DNA from: CAZLFQ01 sp964625465
GTDB taxonomy: Bacteria > Pseudomonadota > Alphaproteobacteria > Rickettsiales > Midichloriaceae
Direction: 5' to 3'
Length of the DNA stretch: 12,076 nt
Assembly: GCA_964625465.1 (NCBI GenBank)
Contig: CAZVFD010000038.1
Location: 1 to 12,076 of the forward strand
Shown: positions 1-6,939 of the stretch, piece by piece
Layout: each line of letters starts with the position of its first letter
Numbering within the stretch: position 1 is the stretch's first letter
Translations under genes and position numbers: made by a program
The notes under the pieces: model-generated
What the model was told of the DNA's origin: nothing
Seen by the model: the letters and a program-made list of their open reading frames with translations, nothing else
The model's database searches: none

Positions 1-297
1 TTAAACCTTGCAATGTATCATGGAGCAACAGCTTTATTTATGGCCGCACAAAAAGGGCATAAAGATATAGTCGAGTTGTTGATTAATGCTGGGGCGGATT
101 TAAACCTTGCAATGTATCATGGAGCAACAGCTTTATTTATGGCCGCACAAGAGGGCCATAAAGATATAGTTGAGCTCTTGATTAAAGCTGGGGCGGATTT
201 AAATCATTCTGCGAACAATGGGGCGACAGCCATAGATATCGCTGCGTGCATGGGTCATAAAGATATAGTCGACATAATCTCAGCTAGAATTAAATAC
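1..297 (+). repeat. Tandem 99-bp ankyrin-coding repeat units
   Basis: Units begin at 1, 100 and 199. The first two are nearly identical at DNA level: their first 51 bases match exactly, and by my count 7 differences fall in the remaining 48 bases, changing only two residues (K to E and N to K). The third unit is clearly diverged. This points to recent duplication or gene conversion of the first two. More units may lie to the left of the window. Confidence 0.9.
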
Positions 298-432
298 CTA
301 TCCAGTACATCTTTGGACACCAACGATGCATCAGAAAGTGCAGAAGTTGTAATACCTCAAGGTATCACAACTTCTATGCTGGCCAATAAAGAACGAAGAA
401 ACCCTGCCATTCTTAATAGGAATGTAGCTTGA
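1..432 (+). CDS. Ankyrin-repeat protein, 3' part (5' end outside window)
   Basis: The reading frame is open from the first base, so the gene starts upstream of the window; an in-frame ATG at 13 lies inside a repeat and is unlikely to be the start. The visible 143 residues hold three consecutive 33-residue ankyrin repeats (residues 1-33, 34-66, 67-99). They have the family pattern G-A-T-A-L near the start, A-A in the first helix, G-H-K-D-I-V-E-L-L in the second, and G-A-D at the end. The third repeat is a degenerate capping repeat. A polar tail of about 44 residues follows, with no membrane segment. Ankyrin repeats bind other proteins; in intracellular bacteria such proteins are often exported to the host, but no export signal can be judged here. 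The gene converges on rsfS. Family call is secure; target and function are unknown. Confidence 0.9.
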   Translation, partial: LNLAMYHGATALFMAAQKGHKDIVELLINAGADLNLAMYHGATALFMAAQEGHKDIVELLIKAGADLNHSANNGATAIDIAACMGHKDIVDIISARIKYLSSTSLDTNDASESAEVVIPQGITTSMLANKERRNPAILNRNVA

Positions 433-480
433 GGTTACACACAGACTGATTAGTGCAAGCTAAGAGTAAAAGATGCAAAG

Positions 481-505
481 TAATGCCGAACTAGATTCAG
501 CATTA
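481..505 (-). repeat. Hairpin palindrome downstream of rsfS, likely family member
   Basis: Ten-base arms (481-490 and 496-505) flank a 5-base loop CTAGA. One pair is C/A on the plus strand but a G-U wobble on the minus strand, so the hairpin is fully paired only in the transcript coming from rsfS, whose stop lies 24 bases away. Arm sequence ATGCTGAA is shared with the palindrome at 6307-6327. No clear U-run follows, so terminator activity is uncertain. Confidence 0.55.
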
Positions 506-528
506 AACAAGGCAATCACCACACTTAA

Positions 529-906
529 TCACTTATTCACTTGGAAGCCCCACATACGCTCCAGATCATATGTAGTACGGTTTTCAGGCTTAAATATATG
601 CACCACTACATCAATAGCATCAATCAGCACCCATTCGCCACGCTCAGCGCCTTCAACATGCACATCATGAACACCAAAATCTTGTACGTGATCAACTAAA
701 TTATCAGCTATGGAGTTTATATGCCTCGAAGACCTACCAGATGCAATAACCATGTAATGCGCGAAATCAGCTTTGCCATCTAAATTTATCTCAACAATAT
801 CTTCGGCTTTATCATCTTTTAGAGATTTAATAACAATAGATTTCAACTGCTCAGCATGCGATAACTCAACTTTCTTTTTTCTCGTTTTAGTTCTTGTTAC
901 TTTCAT
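529..906 (-). CDS. rsfS: Ribosomal silencing factor RsfS (Iojap/YbeB family)
   Basis: RsfS binds ribosomal protein L14 on the large subunit and blocks subunit joining, which slows translation when nutrients are short. The 125-residue product has the family core: A-E-D-I-V-E-I-N-L near residue 35, then H-Y-M-V-I-A-S-G-R-S-S-R-H, the E-G-A-E-R-G-E-W-V-L-I-D segment, and D-V-V-V-H-I-F near the end followed by Y-D-L-E-R-M-W. A lysine/arginine-rich N-terminus precedes it. I chose the ATG at 906 because GAGAGAGA lies just upstream; a further in-frame start at 939 would add 11 residues, lie deeper inside nadD and lack such a site. It overlaps the end of nadD by 20 bases, the usual nadD-rsfS pairing, and is the last gene of the leftward run. 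Confidence 0.93.
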   Translation of the reverse strand: MKVTRTKTRKKKVELSHAEQLKSIVIKSLKDDKAEDIVEINLDGKADFAHYMVIASGRSSRHINSIADNLVDHVQDFGVHDVHVEGAERGEWVLIDAIDVVVHIFKPENRTTYDLERMWGFQVNK

Positions 907-1486
907 TTCTCTCTCTAATTTCGGTTGACGATATATCAATTTTTTTCATCTTAATAAAATACCATTTAAACTTTTTCAAGTCCCCTTTAAAGCTTCGTTT
1001 TACAACTTTACCCTCATACTCATTAGCAACTTGCCCTGCAAGTGCTGCTTTAGTATATCCTGTACGGTCGTAGACACAAATCGGCATAATATCGAGTATC
1101 TCCTTCCAGCCTTGCCACTTTGGAAATTGCACCATATTATCCGCGCCCATAATCCAAACGAACTCTTTGTCTGGATACATCTTGGTAAGCTCTTTAACGG
1201 TGGTGATAGTATAAGAATTTTTAAAATTCTTTTCTATATCACTCACTTTAATATTTGTATTATTGGCGACCTTTATAGCATACTTTAACCTTTTTTCCAA
1301 GGTTTCCCTTACATTTTCGCTTTTCAGGGGGTTTTGGGGGGATACCAACCAAACAACACAATCCAAGCCAAAACTCTTCATAATTCGCAGACTTATGTAT
1401 CTGTGCCCCTTATGCGCAGGGTTAAAAGACCCTCCGAGCAAACCGACCCGCTTAGCTCTACTAGGGATTAGAGTGGTCTTTTTCAT
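887..1486 (-). CDS. nadD: Nicotinate-nucleotide adenylyltransferase
   Basis: NadD transfers AMP from ATP to nicotinate mononucleotide, giving deamido-NAD in cytoplasmic NAD synthesis. The 199-residue product shows the nucleotidyltransferase signature G-G-S-F-N-P-x-H-x-G-H at residues 18-28 and the ATP-binding I-S-S-T-x-I-R at 185-191, close to the C-terminus as expected. The W-I-M-G-A-D-N segment in the middle is also typical. The start at 1486 has AGGGTGA immediately upstream and lies 5 bases after the ftsZ stop, so translation is probably coupled to ftsZ. The 3' end overlaps rsfS. Length is normal for the family. No other NAD synthesis gene is in the window. Confidence 0.95.
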   Translation of the reverse strand: MKKTTLIPSRAKRVGLLGGSFNPAHKGHRYISLRIMKSFGLDCVVWLVSPQNPLKSENVRETLEKRLKYAIKVANNTNIKVSDIEKNFKNSYTITTVKELTKMYPDKEFVWIMGADNMVQFPKWQGWKEILDIMPICVYDRTGYTKAALAGQVANEYEGKVVKRSFKGDLKKFKWYFIKMKKIDISSTEIRERNESNKN

Positions 1487-1491
1487 TCACC

Positions 1492-2823
1492 CTATAGCTT
1501 AATTTTTTTTCTGATGAATGCAGGTATATCAAAGAAATCTGCATTAGCCTGCTGCTTTGAGATAGCTTCTTGTGGATCTTGCATCGCTCTCTTAGATGCC
1601 ACAGCTTGCGACCTTAAACTCTGCATTCTTTCTTCCAAAGCTTCTTCATCATTATCATTCATAACTTCAGAAGGCGCTGCTTGTGGGGCAGTAATGTAGC
1701 TAGATGGCTCTGCAATGCGTGGTGGAATAAACGAGTCTGTCTCATCCTCTTCCGACTCCTCTTCCATTTCAAAGTTAAAATTATTGATATGTTTTGGACT
1801 TTCCATCTTAACTTGCACTGGAGCTTGTTGTGCTTGAGGTTTTTCCGCTGCTTGTGATTTAACATCTATACCAGTCGCCACAACTGATACTCTAATTTTA
1901 CCATCCAAAGATTCATTGAATGCAGAACCGAAAATAATGTTTGCATTTGGATCTACTTCTTCACGAATTCTATTCGCAGCCGCATCAACTTGGAACAATG
2001 TCATGTCTGCACCACCTGTGATATTTATCAAGACGCCACGAGCACCTTTCATTGAAGAATTATCAAGCAATGGATTTGAAATCGCAGCTTCTGCAGCAAG
2101 CACCGCTCTATTTTCACCTTCTGCTTCGCCTGTACCCATCATCGCTTTACCCATTTCGCTCATAACAGTTCTAATATCAGCAAAATCTAGATTAACTAAA
2201 CCAGGCATCGTGATCAAATCTGTTATTCCTCTCACGCCTGAATGCAGAACATTATCTGCCATTTTGAATGCATCAGCAAATGTCGTATTTTCATTAGCAA
2301 TTCTGAATAGATTCTGGTTTGGAATAACGATCAAAGTATCAACATACTTATTCAACTCTTCCAAGCCAAGCTCACCTACTTTCATTCTTCTAGCACCCTC
2401 AAAGTGGAAAGGCTTTGTCACAACACCCACTGTCAGAATACCTCTTTCTTTCGCTGCTTTTGCAATAACTGGTGCAGCACCTGTACCTGTTCCACCACCC
2501 ATACCTGCTGTGATGAAAACCATGTTAGTATTTTCAAGTATACCATTTAGGTCATCAATCGATTCTTCAGCAGCAGTTTTTCCAACTTCAGGATGCGAAC
2601 CCGCGCCAAGTCCCTTTGTAGATTTAGAACCCAACTGAATTCTGTTACTCGTACGAGAAATTTCAAGAGCCTGTGCATCTGTATTTGCCACCCAAAATTC
2701 AACACCTTGAAGATTGGCAAGAATCATGTTGTTCACCGCATTTCCGCCAGCACCACCAACACCAAAGACTGTAATTTTTGGTTTCATATCAAGTTCATCT
2801 GGGAGACTAATTTTTATTGTCAT
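1492..2823 (-). CDS. ftsZ: Cell division protein FtsZ
   Basis: FtsZ is the tubulin-like GTPase that polymerises into the division ring at mid-cell. The 443-residue product has the N-terminal nucleotide-binding G-V-G-G-A-G-G-N-A at 21-29, the tubulin signature G-G-G-T-G-T-G at 109-115, and the T7 loop N-L-D-F-A-D at 211-216 that completes the neighbouring GTPase site. The globular core ends near residue 320. A linker of about 105 residues follows, with a very acidic patch at 353-362. The C-terminal peptide F-D-I-P-A-F-I-R-K-K (431-440) matches the tail that binds FtsA-type membrane anchors. The ATG at 2823 has no strong ribosome site nearby, but it gives the short N-terminal extension usual in alphaproteobacteria. 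Unusually, ftsQ and ftsA are not next to it; a glycosyltransferase gene is upstream and nadD is downstream. Confidence 0.97.
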   Translation of the reverse strand: MTIKISLPDELDMKPKITVFGVGGAGGNAVNNMILANLQGVEFWVANTDAQALEISRTSNRIQLGSKSTKGLGAGSHPEVGKTAAEESIDDLNGILENTNMVFITAGMGGGTGTGAAPVIAKAAKERGILTVGVVTKPFHFEGARRMKVGELGLEELNKYVDTLIVIPNQNLFRIANENTTFADAFKMADNVLHSGVRGITDLITMPGLVNLDFADIRTVMSEMGKAMMGTGEAEGENRAVLAAEAAISNPLLDNSSMKGARGVLINITGGADMTLFQVDAAANRIREEVDPNANIIFGSAFNESLDGKIRVSVVATGIDVKSQAAEKPQAQQAPVQVKMESPKHINNFNFEMEEESEEDETDSFIPPRIAEPSSYITAPQAAPSEVMNDNDEEALEERMQSLRSQAVASKRAMQDPQEAISKQQANADFFDIPAFIRKKIKL

Positions 2824-2837
2824 CGTAAAATTTTGCT

Positions 2838-2858
2838 TATTTGTTTCCTAAACAAATA
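2838..2858 (-). promoter_or_regulatory. Perfect palindrome in the ftsZ leader
   Basis: Nine-base perfect arms, TATTTGTTT and its complement, flank a 3-base centre. It lies 14 bases before the ftsZ start, in the 79-bp gap after the glycosyltransferase gene. On the ftsZ strand an AGGA sequence sits in the loop, about 22 bases from the ATG, rather far for a ribosome site. It could be an operator or an RNA hairpin; I could not identify a convincing promoter around it. The symmetry is seen; any role is inference. Confidence 0.45.
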
Positions 2859-2902
2859 CTAACAATTCTCATCTTAATTACAATGATATTTAGAAGTTTT
2901 TC

Positions 2903-4012
2903 TTAAGATAATTGAATCTTATCTTGATTCATAATCCTGCTTCTAATTGCATCAAGTTTTTTTATGCTTGAATAATTATCGATAAATTCAATAGCTCTAT
3001 TCACAGACTTCTGCTGATATTTAAATAGTCGCTCAGGATACTTCATATAATCACGTAATGAATGAGCAATAAATTCTGGCTTCACTTCTCCTAATAACGC
3101 CCCAGAATTTGCAACAATCTCTGGAATACCACCTTTTTTAGTAGTAACAATCGCGCAACCATTTGCTAGAGATTCTAAAACAGTTCTACCGAATGGCTCA
3201 TCCTGCTTAGAAGGCACAACTGATATAGCCGCCTCTTTCATCCAATTCAATGTTTCATGGTAAGGCTTTTTAGAGTAGTGAATTATTTGCTTTGGCAATG
3301 TCTCCACTGCTTTTCTGACGGCACTATTAGACCAATCAAATAAAGAGGATTCTGTTGGAGCTCCGATTATCAAAGCTTTCCAGTCCGGAAATTCTGGAAG
3401 AACTTCTACCAAGGAATTTGCAAGCTCTGCTACACCTTTTTCTTTTGAAATTTTCCCAACGTAAATAATCAATTTCTGTTTTCTGCTAAGATCAACCGCC
3501 TTCAATGGATATGTAATATTGTAAATGACCCTAACTTTTTTGCGCAGAGGCATATCTTCAATACCTTCCAGAAATCTTTTTCGCACAAATTTACTTACGC
3601 AGTAAATTATTTCGCAATCTTGAAGTAGCTTCAGCCTCTCTTTTACTGTTTTAGCATTTTGCATTTCAAGCGGATCGTTATGCAAAAACAAACAAATTCT
3701 AACTTTAGTTTTACGAACCAAGTACGGAACCCATGCTGGCCTATTATGTAACTCTATCAATTTGACTTTATTATTGGCTATGAATTCAACACAATGACGT
3801 AGGTAAGCTTTGCTTTTACTTTCTAGCAAGCGTCTTCTGAATTTGATGCAATGAAAGTTTGTGGTGAGTGGGTTATCTGTTTTTTTTCCACCCAGTATGT
3901 GAGTTTGCAACCCGAACCTACTAACTTGTATAATATCAGACACAGTCAGGGCTATTGCTCCGCACTGCTCTGCATCAAAGCTTTCTTTATAAGGCAAAAT
4001 ATTAACTATCAT
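2903..4012 (-). CDS. Glycosyltransferase, GT-B fold, family 4 type
   Basis: Enzymes of this family move a sugar from a nucleotide-sugar donor to an acceptor, often in building cell-surface glycans. In the 369-residue product, the C-terminal donor-binding domain starts near residue 181 with the strand I-I-Y-V-G-K followed by the lysine-rich loop S-K-E-K-G (189-193). The family E-x7-E motif is at E272 and E280 (E-P-F-G-R-T-V-L-E), followed by the G-G-I-P-E-I-V segment. The N-terminal half has a glycine-poor Rossmann-like pattern and L-F-L-H-N-D near 108-113. There is no membrane segment. The start overlaps the xthA stop by 4 bases (ATGA), so translation is likely coupled, and no separate ribosome site is visible. 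Donor and acceptor cannot be read from the sequence; no other surface-glycan gene is nearby. Confidence 0.88.
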   Translation of the reverse strand: MIVNILPYKESFDAEQCGAIALTVSDIIQVSRFGLQTHILGGKKTDNPLTTNFHCIKFRRRLLESKSKAYLRHCVEFIANNKVKLIELHNRPAWVPYLVRKTKVRICLFLHNDPLEMQNAKTVKERLKLLQDCEIIYCVSKFVRKRFLEGIEDMPLRKKVRVIYNITYPLKAVDLSRKQKLIIYVGKISKEKGVAELANSLVEVLPEFPDWKALIIGAPTESSLFDWSNSAVRKAVETLPKQIIHYSKKPYHETLNWMKEAAISVVPSKQDEPFGRTVLESLANGCAIVTTKKGGIPEIVANSGALLGEVKPEFIAHSLRDYMKYPERLFKYQQKSVNRAIEFIDNYSSIKKLDAIRSRIMNQDKIQLS

Positions 4013-4779
4013 ATAAACTTACAAAAAATTGGCGCATGGTCGGAAGCTTTCTGCTGCCCCCTAATTTCACTATATACCCCAGCTTCTAGAAGTCTATCAC
4101 AAGATTGTGGGCATAGTAAAATTTGGTCTATACGCATTCCTTTGTTCTGCTCCCAAGCGCCACTTCTATAATCCCACCAGCTAAATTCCTGCTTGTTTGG
4201 GTGGATAATTCTAAATGAGTCTGCCATATCATTATTTATGAGCATTCGAAACTTTTTCCTTTCCTCTGGGTGGAAACAAACGGAGCCATTAAGGCCTTTA
4301 GGATTGTAAACGTCAATCTCCTCGGGCGCCACGTTATAATCTCCGCCTATCACCAGCCTTTCGTCAAGTTTGCGTAGGGTTTTAATGTGGTTGTTAAGCC
4401 TATCAAAAAAACGTAATTTATATTGGAATTTATCTGAACCCACTTCTTGGCCATTTGGCACGTAGACAGAAGCCACTCGCATGCCACAGGTAAATGCTTC
4501 AATATACCTTGCTTGTAAATCGTTATCATCCCCGGGGAGTTTTTTCATTACATCCTCTATCGGAGATTTACTCAGTATAGCTACACCATTATAAGTTTTT
4601 TCACCGCTTATAGCCAGATTATAGCCTTTATCTTCTATTTCCATTTTAGGGAATGCTTCTTCAAGGCACTTTAACTCTTGAAGCAATATTACATCTGGTG
4701 AATATTTATCTACAAACTCAAAGAAATTCTGTAAACGAGATTTTATAGAATTAACATTCCAACTGACTACTAAGCTCAT
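4009..4779 (-). CDS. xthA: Exodeoxyribonuclease III (AP endonuclease family)
   Basis: ExoIII cleaves DNA at abasic sites and removes 3' blocking groups in base excision repair. From the ATG at 4779 the protein is 256 residues, a typical length for the family. Catalytic residues can be placed: W7-N8-x-N10 at the start, the metal ligand E35 in L-L-Q-E, Y106, D147 and N149 in G-G-D-Y-N, D218 in R-I-D-Q-I, and D247-H248 in S-D-H-A-P. The 4779 start has AGAAAGA just upstream and begins M-S-L-V-V-S-W-N as relatives do; a GTG at 4803 would add eight residues with no ribosome site. It is the first gene of the leftward run and diverges from the STAS gene. Confidence 0.95.
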   Translation of the reverse strand: MSLVVSWNVNSIKSRLQNFFEFVDKYSPDVILLQELKCLEEAFPKMEIEDKGYNLAISGEKTYNGVAILSKSPIEDVMKKLPGDDNDLQARYIEAFTCGMRVASVYVPNGQEVGSDKFQYKLRFFDRLNNHIKTLRKLDERLVIGGDYNVAPEEIDVYNPKGLNGSVCFHPEERKKFRMLINNDMADSFRIIHPNKQEFSWWDYRSGAWEQNKGMRIDQILLCPQSCDRLLEAGVYSEIRGQQKASDHAPIFCKFI

Positions 4780-4875
4780 AAATCTTTCTAAATAATTAAT
4801 CACCGAAATGATATATCAAATTATTCAAAACTAAAGCGAAAGGTTACCTATTGCATTTTGTTAAAATAATGCCAT

Positions 4876-4903
4876 CCTTAAACTGTGATTAAACAATTTA
4901 AGG
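4876..4903 (+). promoter_or_regulatory. Inverted repeat overlapping the STAS gene ribosome site
   Basis: Seven-base arms CCTTAAA (4876-4882) and TTTAAGG (4897-4903) flank a 14-base A+T-rich loop. The right arm contains the AAGG that is the probable ribosome binding site for the ATG at 4911, so pairing in RNA would hide it. A short A+T-rich stem like this can also arise by chance. Confidence 0.35.
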
Positions 4904-4910
4904 CAGATAT

Positions 4911-5213
4911 ATGGAACATAATGCAATATCAAGCGGCGATTCATTAGAATTAACCCTCGCAGGCAAATTTACTTTTGCTGATAATAAAATCTTTAACAGC
5001 ATAATGGACGAAATTGCGTCATACAAAAAGATAGTTATCGATCTTGCAAAAGTAGAATTCATCGACTCTGCAGCGCTTGGGATTTTATTACTTGTAAGAG
5101 ATAAATGCGACAAAACATCTACAAATTTGTTATTAAGAAACCCTAAGGGTCAAGTTAAGCAAATGTTCGATATTTCGCGCTTTGGCGACCTATTTAGCAT
5201 AGAAAACAAGTAG
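4911..5213 (+). CDS. STAS-domain protein, anti-sigma factor antagonist type
   Basis: The 100-residue product is essentially one STAS domain. It has the strand I-V-I-D-L at 41-45, then V-E-F-I-D-S-A-A-L-G-I-L-L at 48-60. S53 after D52 is the position phosphorylated in SpoIIAA/RsbV-type antagonists. In that family the unphosphorylated form binds a serine kinase/anti-sigma factor and frees a sigma factor; single STAS proteins can instead serve other partners, such as lipid transport complexes. The start is supported by AAGGCAG six bases or so upstream. No kinase, phosphatase or sigma factor gene is in the window, so the partner is unknown. It diverges from xthA, and the next gene follows on the same strand after 61 bases. 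The domain call is strong; the role is inferred. Confidence 0.87.
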   Translation: MEHNAISSGDSLELTLAGKFTFADNKIFNSIMDEIASYKKIVIDLAKVEFIDSAALGILLLVRDKCDKTSTNLLLRNPKGQVKQMFDISRFGDLFSIENK

Positions 5214-5223
5214 TCTTTACTAT

Positions 5224-5252
5224 TTATTAACCTTTTTTTGGTAGTCTATACT
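5224..5252 (+). promoter_or_regulatory. Possible sigma-70-like promoter for the 295-residue protein gene
   Basis: TATACT at 5247-5252 is a good -10 box. TTATTA at 5224-5229, 17 bases before it, is a poor -35. The first base transcribed would fall about 15 bases before the ATG at 5275. Read-through from the STAS gene is equally possible because no terminator is seen between the two. Confidence 0.35.
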
Positions 5253-5274
5253 TTCAAAGCAGCATGGGGTATGT

Positions 5275-6162
5275 ATGGCCGTAAGTCGTAAACAATCTGA
5301 ACAGACTAAAGAACAAGAACTTCAGATAATTCGTGAAATACACCTTATTGTCAGCATGGTAATAGACCCGCAAGTAAAGAGACATCTCTTAAGTCAATTA
5401 CTAGCTTATGCAAAGTCACTTGGGATAGATTTGTCTGCGCTAGAGGAAATTAGCAGCGCAATTAATAATATCCCTCAAATGCCGAAGTATACTTCAGCTA
5501 TTGATCAAGACTTAGTAATTCGTCCTGATCAAAAAACGCTCTATGAAGTAGGAAATGTTCTAGAAGCGGTATGTAATTTATTTCCAAACAAGGTGAGTGA
5601 AAAAACCAAGCAGTCGTACATATCTACAGGTATTGAATTCAATAGTAAAATTTTGAATAATGAAGGTATTAAACTTAACGAAATAAAAACATTAAGTGTA
5701 TTGTCAGACCCTAAGGCTACTGTTGCCAAAAAGGATATTGAAGGACTAAATAAATTTTTGATAGGCGAAGATGGAAAATCGGCTTTAGCATCCGCAAAGG
5801 ATTTTGACGCAGCCTGCACGAAATTTTCTAAAGAAGCGAGAACTACTACCGATGCTAAAGGCAAAGCAACAACTGCAACTTGGAAAGAGCTGGATGACAC
5901 TGCAAAAACCGCTTTGAATGCCCTAGAGGCAACACGACATGATGCAGCAATACTAATTACAGCAGAAAAGAAAATTGGTGTAGTTACTGAAATCAAAGGA
6001 ATCGGCGCTGCTATAAATGTTCAGGAAAAAAGTGGGGCAGATCAAGTAGCATTTGATATACTAAAAAACATTCGCGAATCGCGCCAAGTCAATATGTCCA
6101 GAGGCTCGGCTGTTGACAAGCTCAAACAACAACCTTCAACCCCATACGCAAGGTTAAAATAA
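5275..6162 (+). CDS. Unrecognised helical protein, 295 residues
   Basis: I do not recognise a family. The product is soluble-looking, rich in alanine and lysine, and predicted by eye to be mostly helical, with no membrane segment and no signal peptide. A hydrophobic amphipathic stretch lies at 16-62 and includes D31-P32 and Q41-L42. A threonine/lysine-rich polar stretch is at about 188-202. The C-terminus (about 278-295) is basic and ends P-S-T-P-Y-A-R-L-K. GGGG lies five bases before the ATG as ribosome site. A STAS gene lies upstream and a terminator, then a VirB2-like pilin on the other strand, lies downstream. The basic tail near a secretion pilin gene makes a secreted substrate conceivable, but nothing shows this. 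Length, base composition and ribosome site support a real gene. Confidence 0.8.
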   Translation: MAVSRKQSEQTKEQELQIIREIHLIVSMVIDPQVKRHLLSQLLAYAKSLGIDLSALEEISSAINNIPQMPKYTSAIDQDLVIRPDQKTLYEVGNVLEAVCNLFPNKVSEKTKQSYISTGIEFNSKILNNEGIKLNEIKTLSVLSDPKATVAKKDIEGLNKFLIGEDGKSALASAKDFDAACTKFSKEARTTTDAKGKATTATWKELDDTAKTALNALEATRHDAAILITAEKKIGVVTEIKGIGAAINVQEKSGADQVAFDILKNIRESRQVNMSRGSAVDKLKQQPSTPYARLK

Positions 6163-6208
6163 CTTCTGTATTGGCGTGCTAAACGCTGCATAAAGGCGTA
6201 CCATCAAG

Positions 6209-6250
6209 GTCAGGCTGAACTTGCTTCGCTCCGCAGGCCTTCGGCTCATC
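6209..6250 (+). repeat. Degenerate palindromic repeat copy
   Basis: The flank GTCA is followed by the arm GGCTGAA (6213-6219), which pairs with TTCGGCT (6240-6246) through two G-U wobbles, and then CATC. Arm sequence and flanks resemble the cleaner copies at 6266 and 6307, but the loop is expanded to 20 bases. Confidence 0.5.
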
Positions 6251-6265
6251 ATCAAGAAAAGGCAG

Positions 6266-6286
6266 ATCCTGAAATAAATTCAGGAT
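6266..6286 (-). repeat. Palindromic hairpin repeat, 8-bp arms, 5-base loop
   Basis: ATCCTGAA and TTCAGGAT pair perfectly around ATAAA. On the minus strand the flanks are GTC before and CTGC after, and the loop reads TTTAT. The same layout recurs at 6307, 8438 and 8476. Confidence 0.8.
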
Positions 6287-6306
6287 GACGAGACCCTAGA
6301 AATGTC

Positions 6307-6327
6307 ATGCTGAACTTGTTTCAGCAT
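6307..6327 (+). repeat. Palindromic hairpin repeat, 8-bp arms, loop CTTGT
   Basis: ATGCTGAA and TTCAGCAT pair perfectly. Compared with the copy at 6266, read on the opposite strand, the third position of the left arm is G instead of C and the matching base of the right arm is changed to suit, so the pairing is kept. This compensated change supports a folded element. Confidence 0.8.
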
Positions 6328-6375
6328 CATTGCAAAAGTTAAAACATTCGATGACCGAAAGAAAATCTATAGAAC

Positions 6376-6404
6376 AAAAAAAGACCGCTTAAAGCGGTCT
6401 TTTT
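6376..6404. terminator. Bidirectional intrinsic terminator
   Basis: The arms AAGACCGC (6381-6388) and GCGGTCTT (6394-6401) surround TTAAA. An A-run flanks the left arm and a T-run the right arm, so the stem has a U-run on either strand. It lies between the end of the 295-residue protein gene (plus) and the end of the VirB2-like gene (minus), and can end transcription from both. Confidence 0.9.
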
Positions 6405-6432
6405 AAATTAGATTTTCATCTAACAAACGTGC

Positions 6433-6792
6433 TTATGAAATAGTGTCACAAGCTGTTTTGAATGAATCATCTCCTGAAATAGCTCCTACAAGCCCTGGAG
6501 CACCGAATAAAATACCCATACCAACTGCAACAGCAATTGCCATACCCCAGCTAACTTTTCCTAAGAATAAACCTATAGCTAATGACAACACAACAAGCAC
6601 CGCGATTCCTTTACCTGTGTTACCAGCAATAAATTTATTTGCTCTGCAAAGAATCTCTGCTGTCATACCACCTTGCTGCGTAGTGAAGCCGGCATTAGAT
6701 TGATATGTTGGCGCTACTGTAAATAGAGTAAGCGACATAAAAACAATCGCTAGGGCTCTATACATAACATTTATAGAATTTTTTAAATACAT
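6433..6792 (-). CDS. virB2: VirB2/TrbC-family type IV secretion pilin
   Basis: VirB2 is the major pilin subunit of VirB/D4 type IV secretion systems; it sits in the inner membrane after signal removal and assembles into the pilus. The 119-residue precursor has an N-terminal signal peptide with a hydrophobic core at about 12-27 and a plausible cleavage site after S-N-A (residue 34). The mature part has two hydrophobic helices, about 62-78 and 82-105, joined by a short G-K-V-S-W loop with the positive charge usual in the family. Two cysteines (C49 and C115) flank the helices and could form a disulfide; that is inference. The first ATG has GAGG ten bases upstream; a second at residue 10 has none. 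No other virB gene is adjacent, which fits the scattered virB2 copies known in Rickettsiales. Confidence 0.85.
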   Translation of the reverse strand: MYLKNSINVMYRALAIVFMSLTLFTVAPTYQSNAGFTTQQGGMTAEILCRANKFIAGNTGKGIAVLVVLSLAIGLFLGKVSWGMAIAVAVGMGILFGAPGLVGAISGDDSFKTACDTIS

Positions 6793-6939
6793 ACTTTTAA
6801 AACCTCAAATTATTTTGCAAGAACCTCAAGCGACCTTGAAATTCAAACCGTTACATAAAACCGTAGCATAAGTCATAAATATTACACAAGATTTTTTTTA
6901 TACTACTACTCATAAAATCCTAAACCACAGATTCCACCG

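Noticed and set aside
1916..2638. Long open frame of 240 codons on the plus strand inside ftsZ
   Set aside because: It is antisense to the unmistakable FtsZ coding sequence, has no ribosome site, and shows low-complexity codon-shadow composition.
5541..5996. Minus-strand frame of 151 codons inside the 295-residue protein gene, looking hydrophobic
   Set aside because: Hydrophobic bias is expected opposite a lysine/alanine-rich helical protein. The plus-strand frame has the ribosome site and a terminator at its end.
6163..6375. Possible small RNA or tRNA in the gap after the 295-residue protein gene
   Set aside because: The structure seen is explained by the palindromic repeats and the terminator. 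No tRNA T-loop pattern or cloverleaf could be built.
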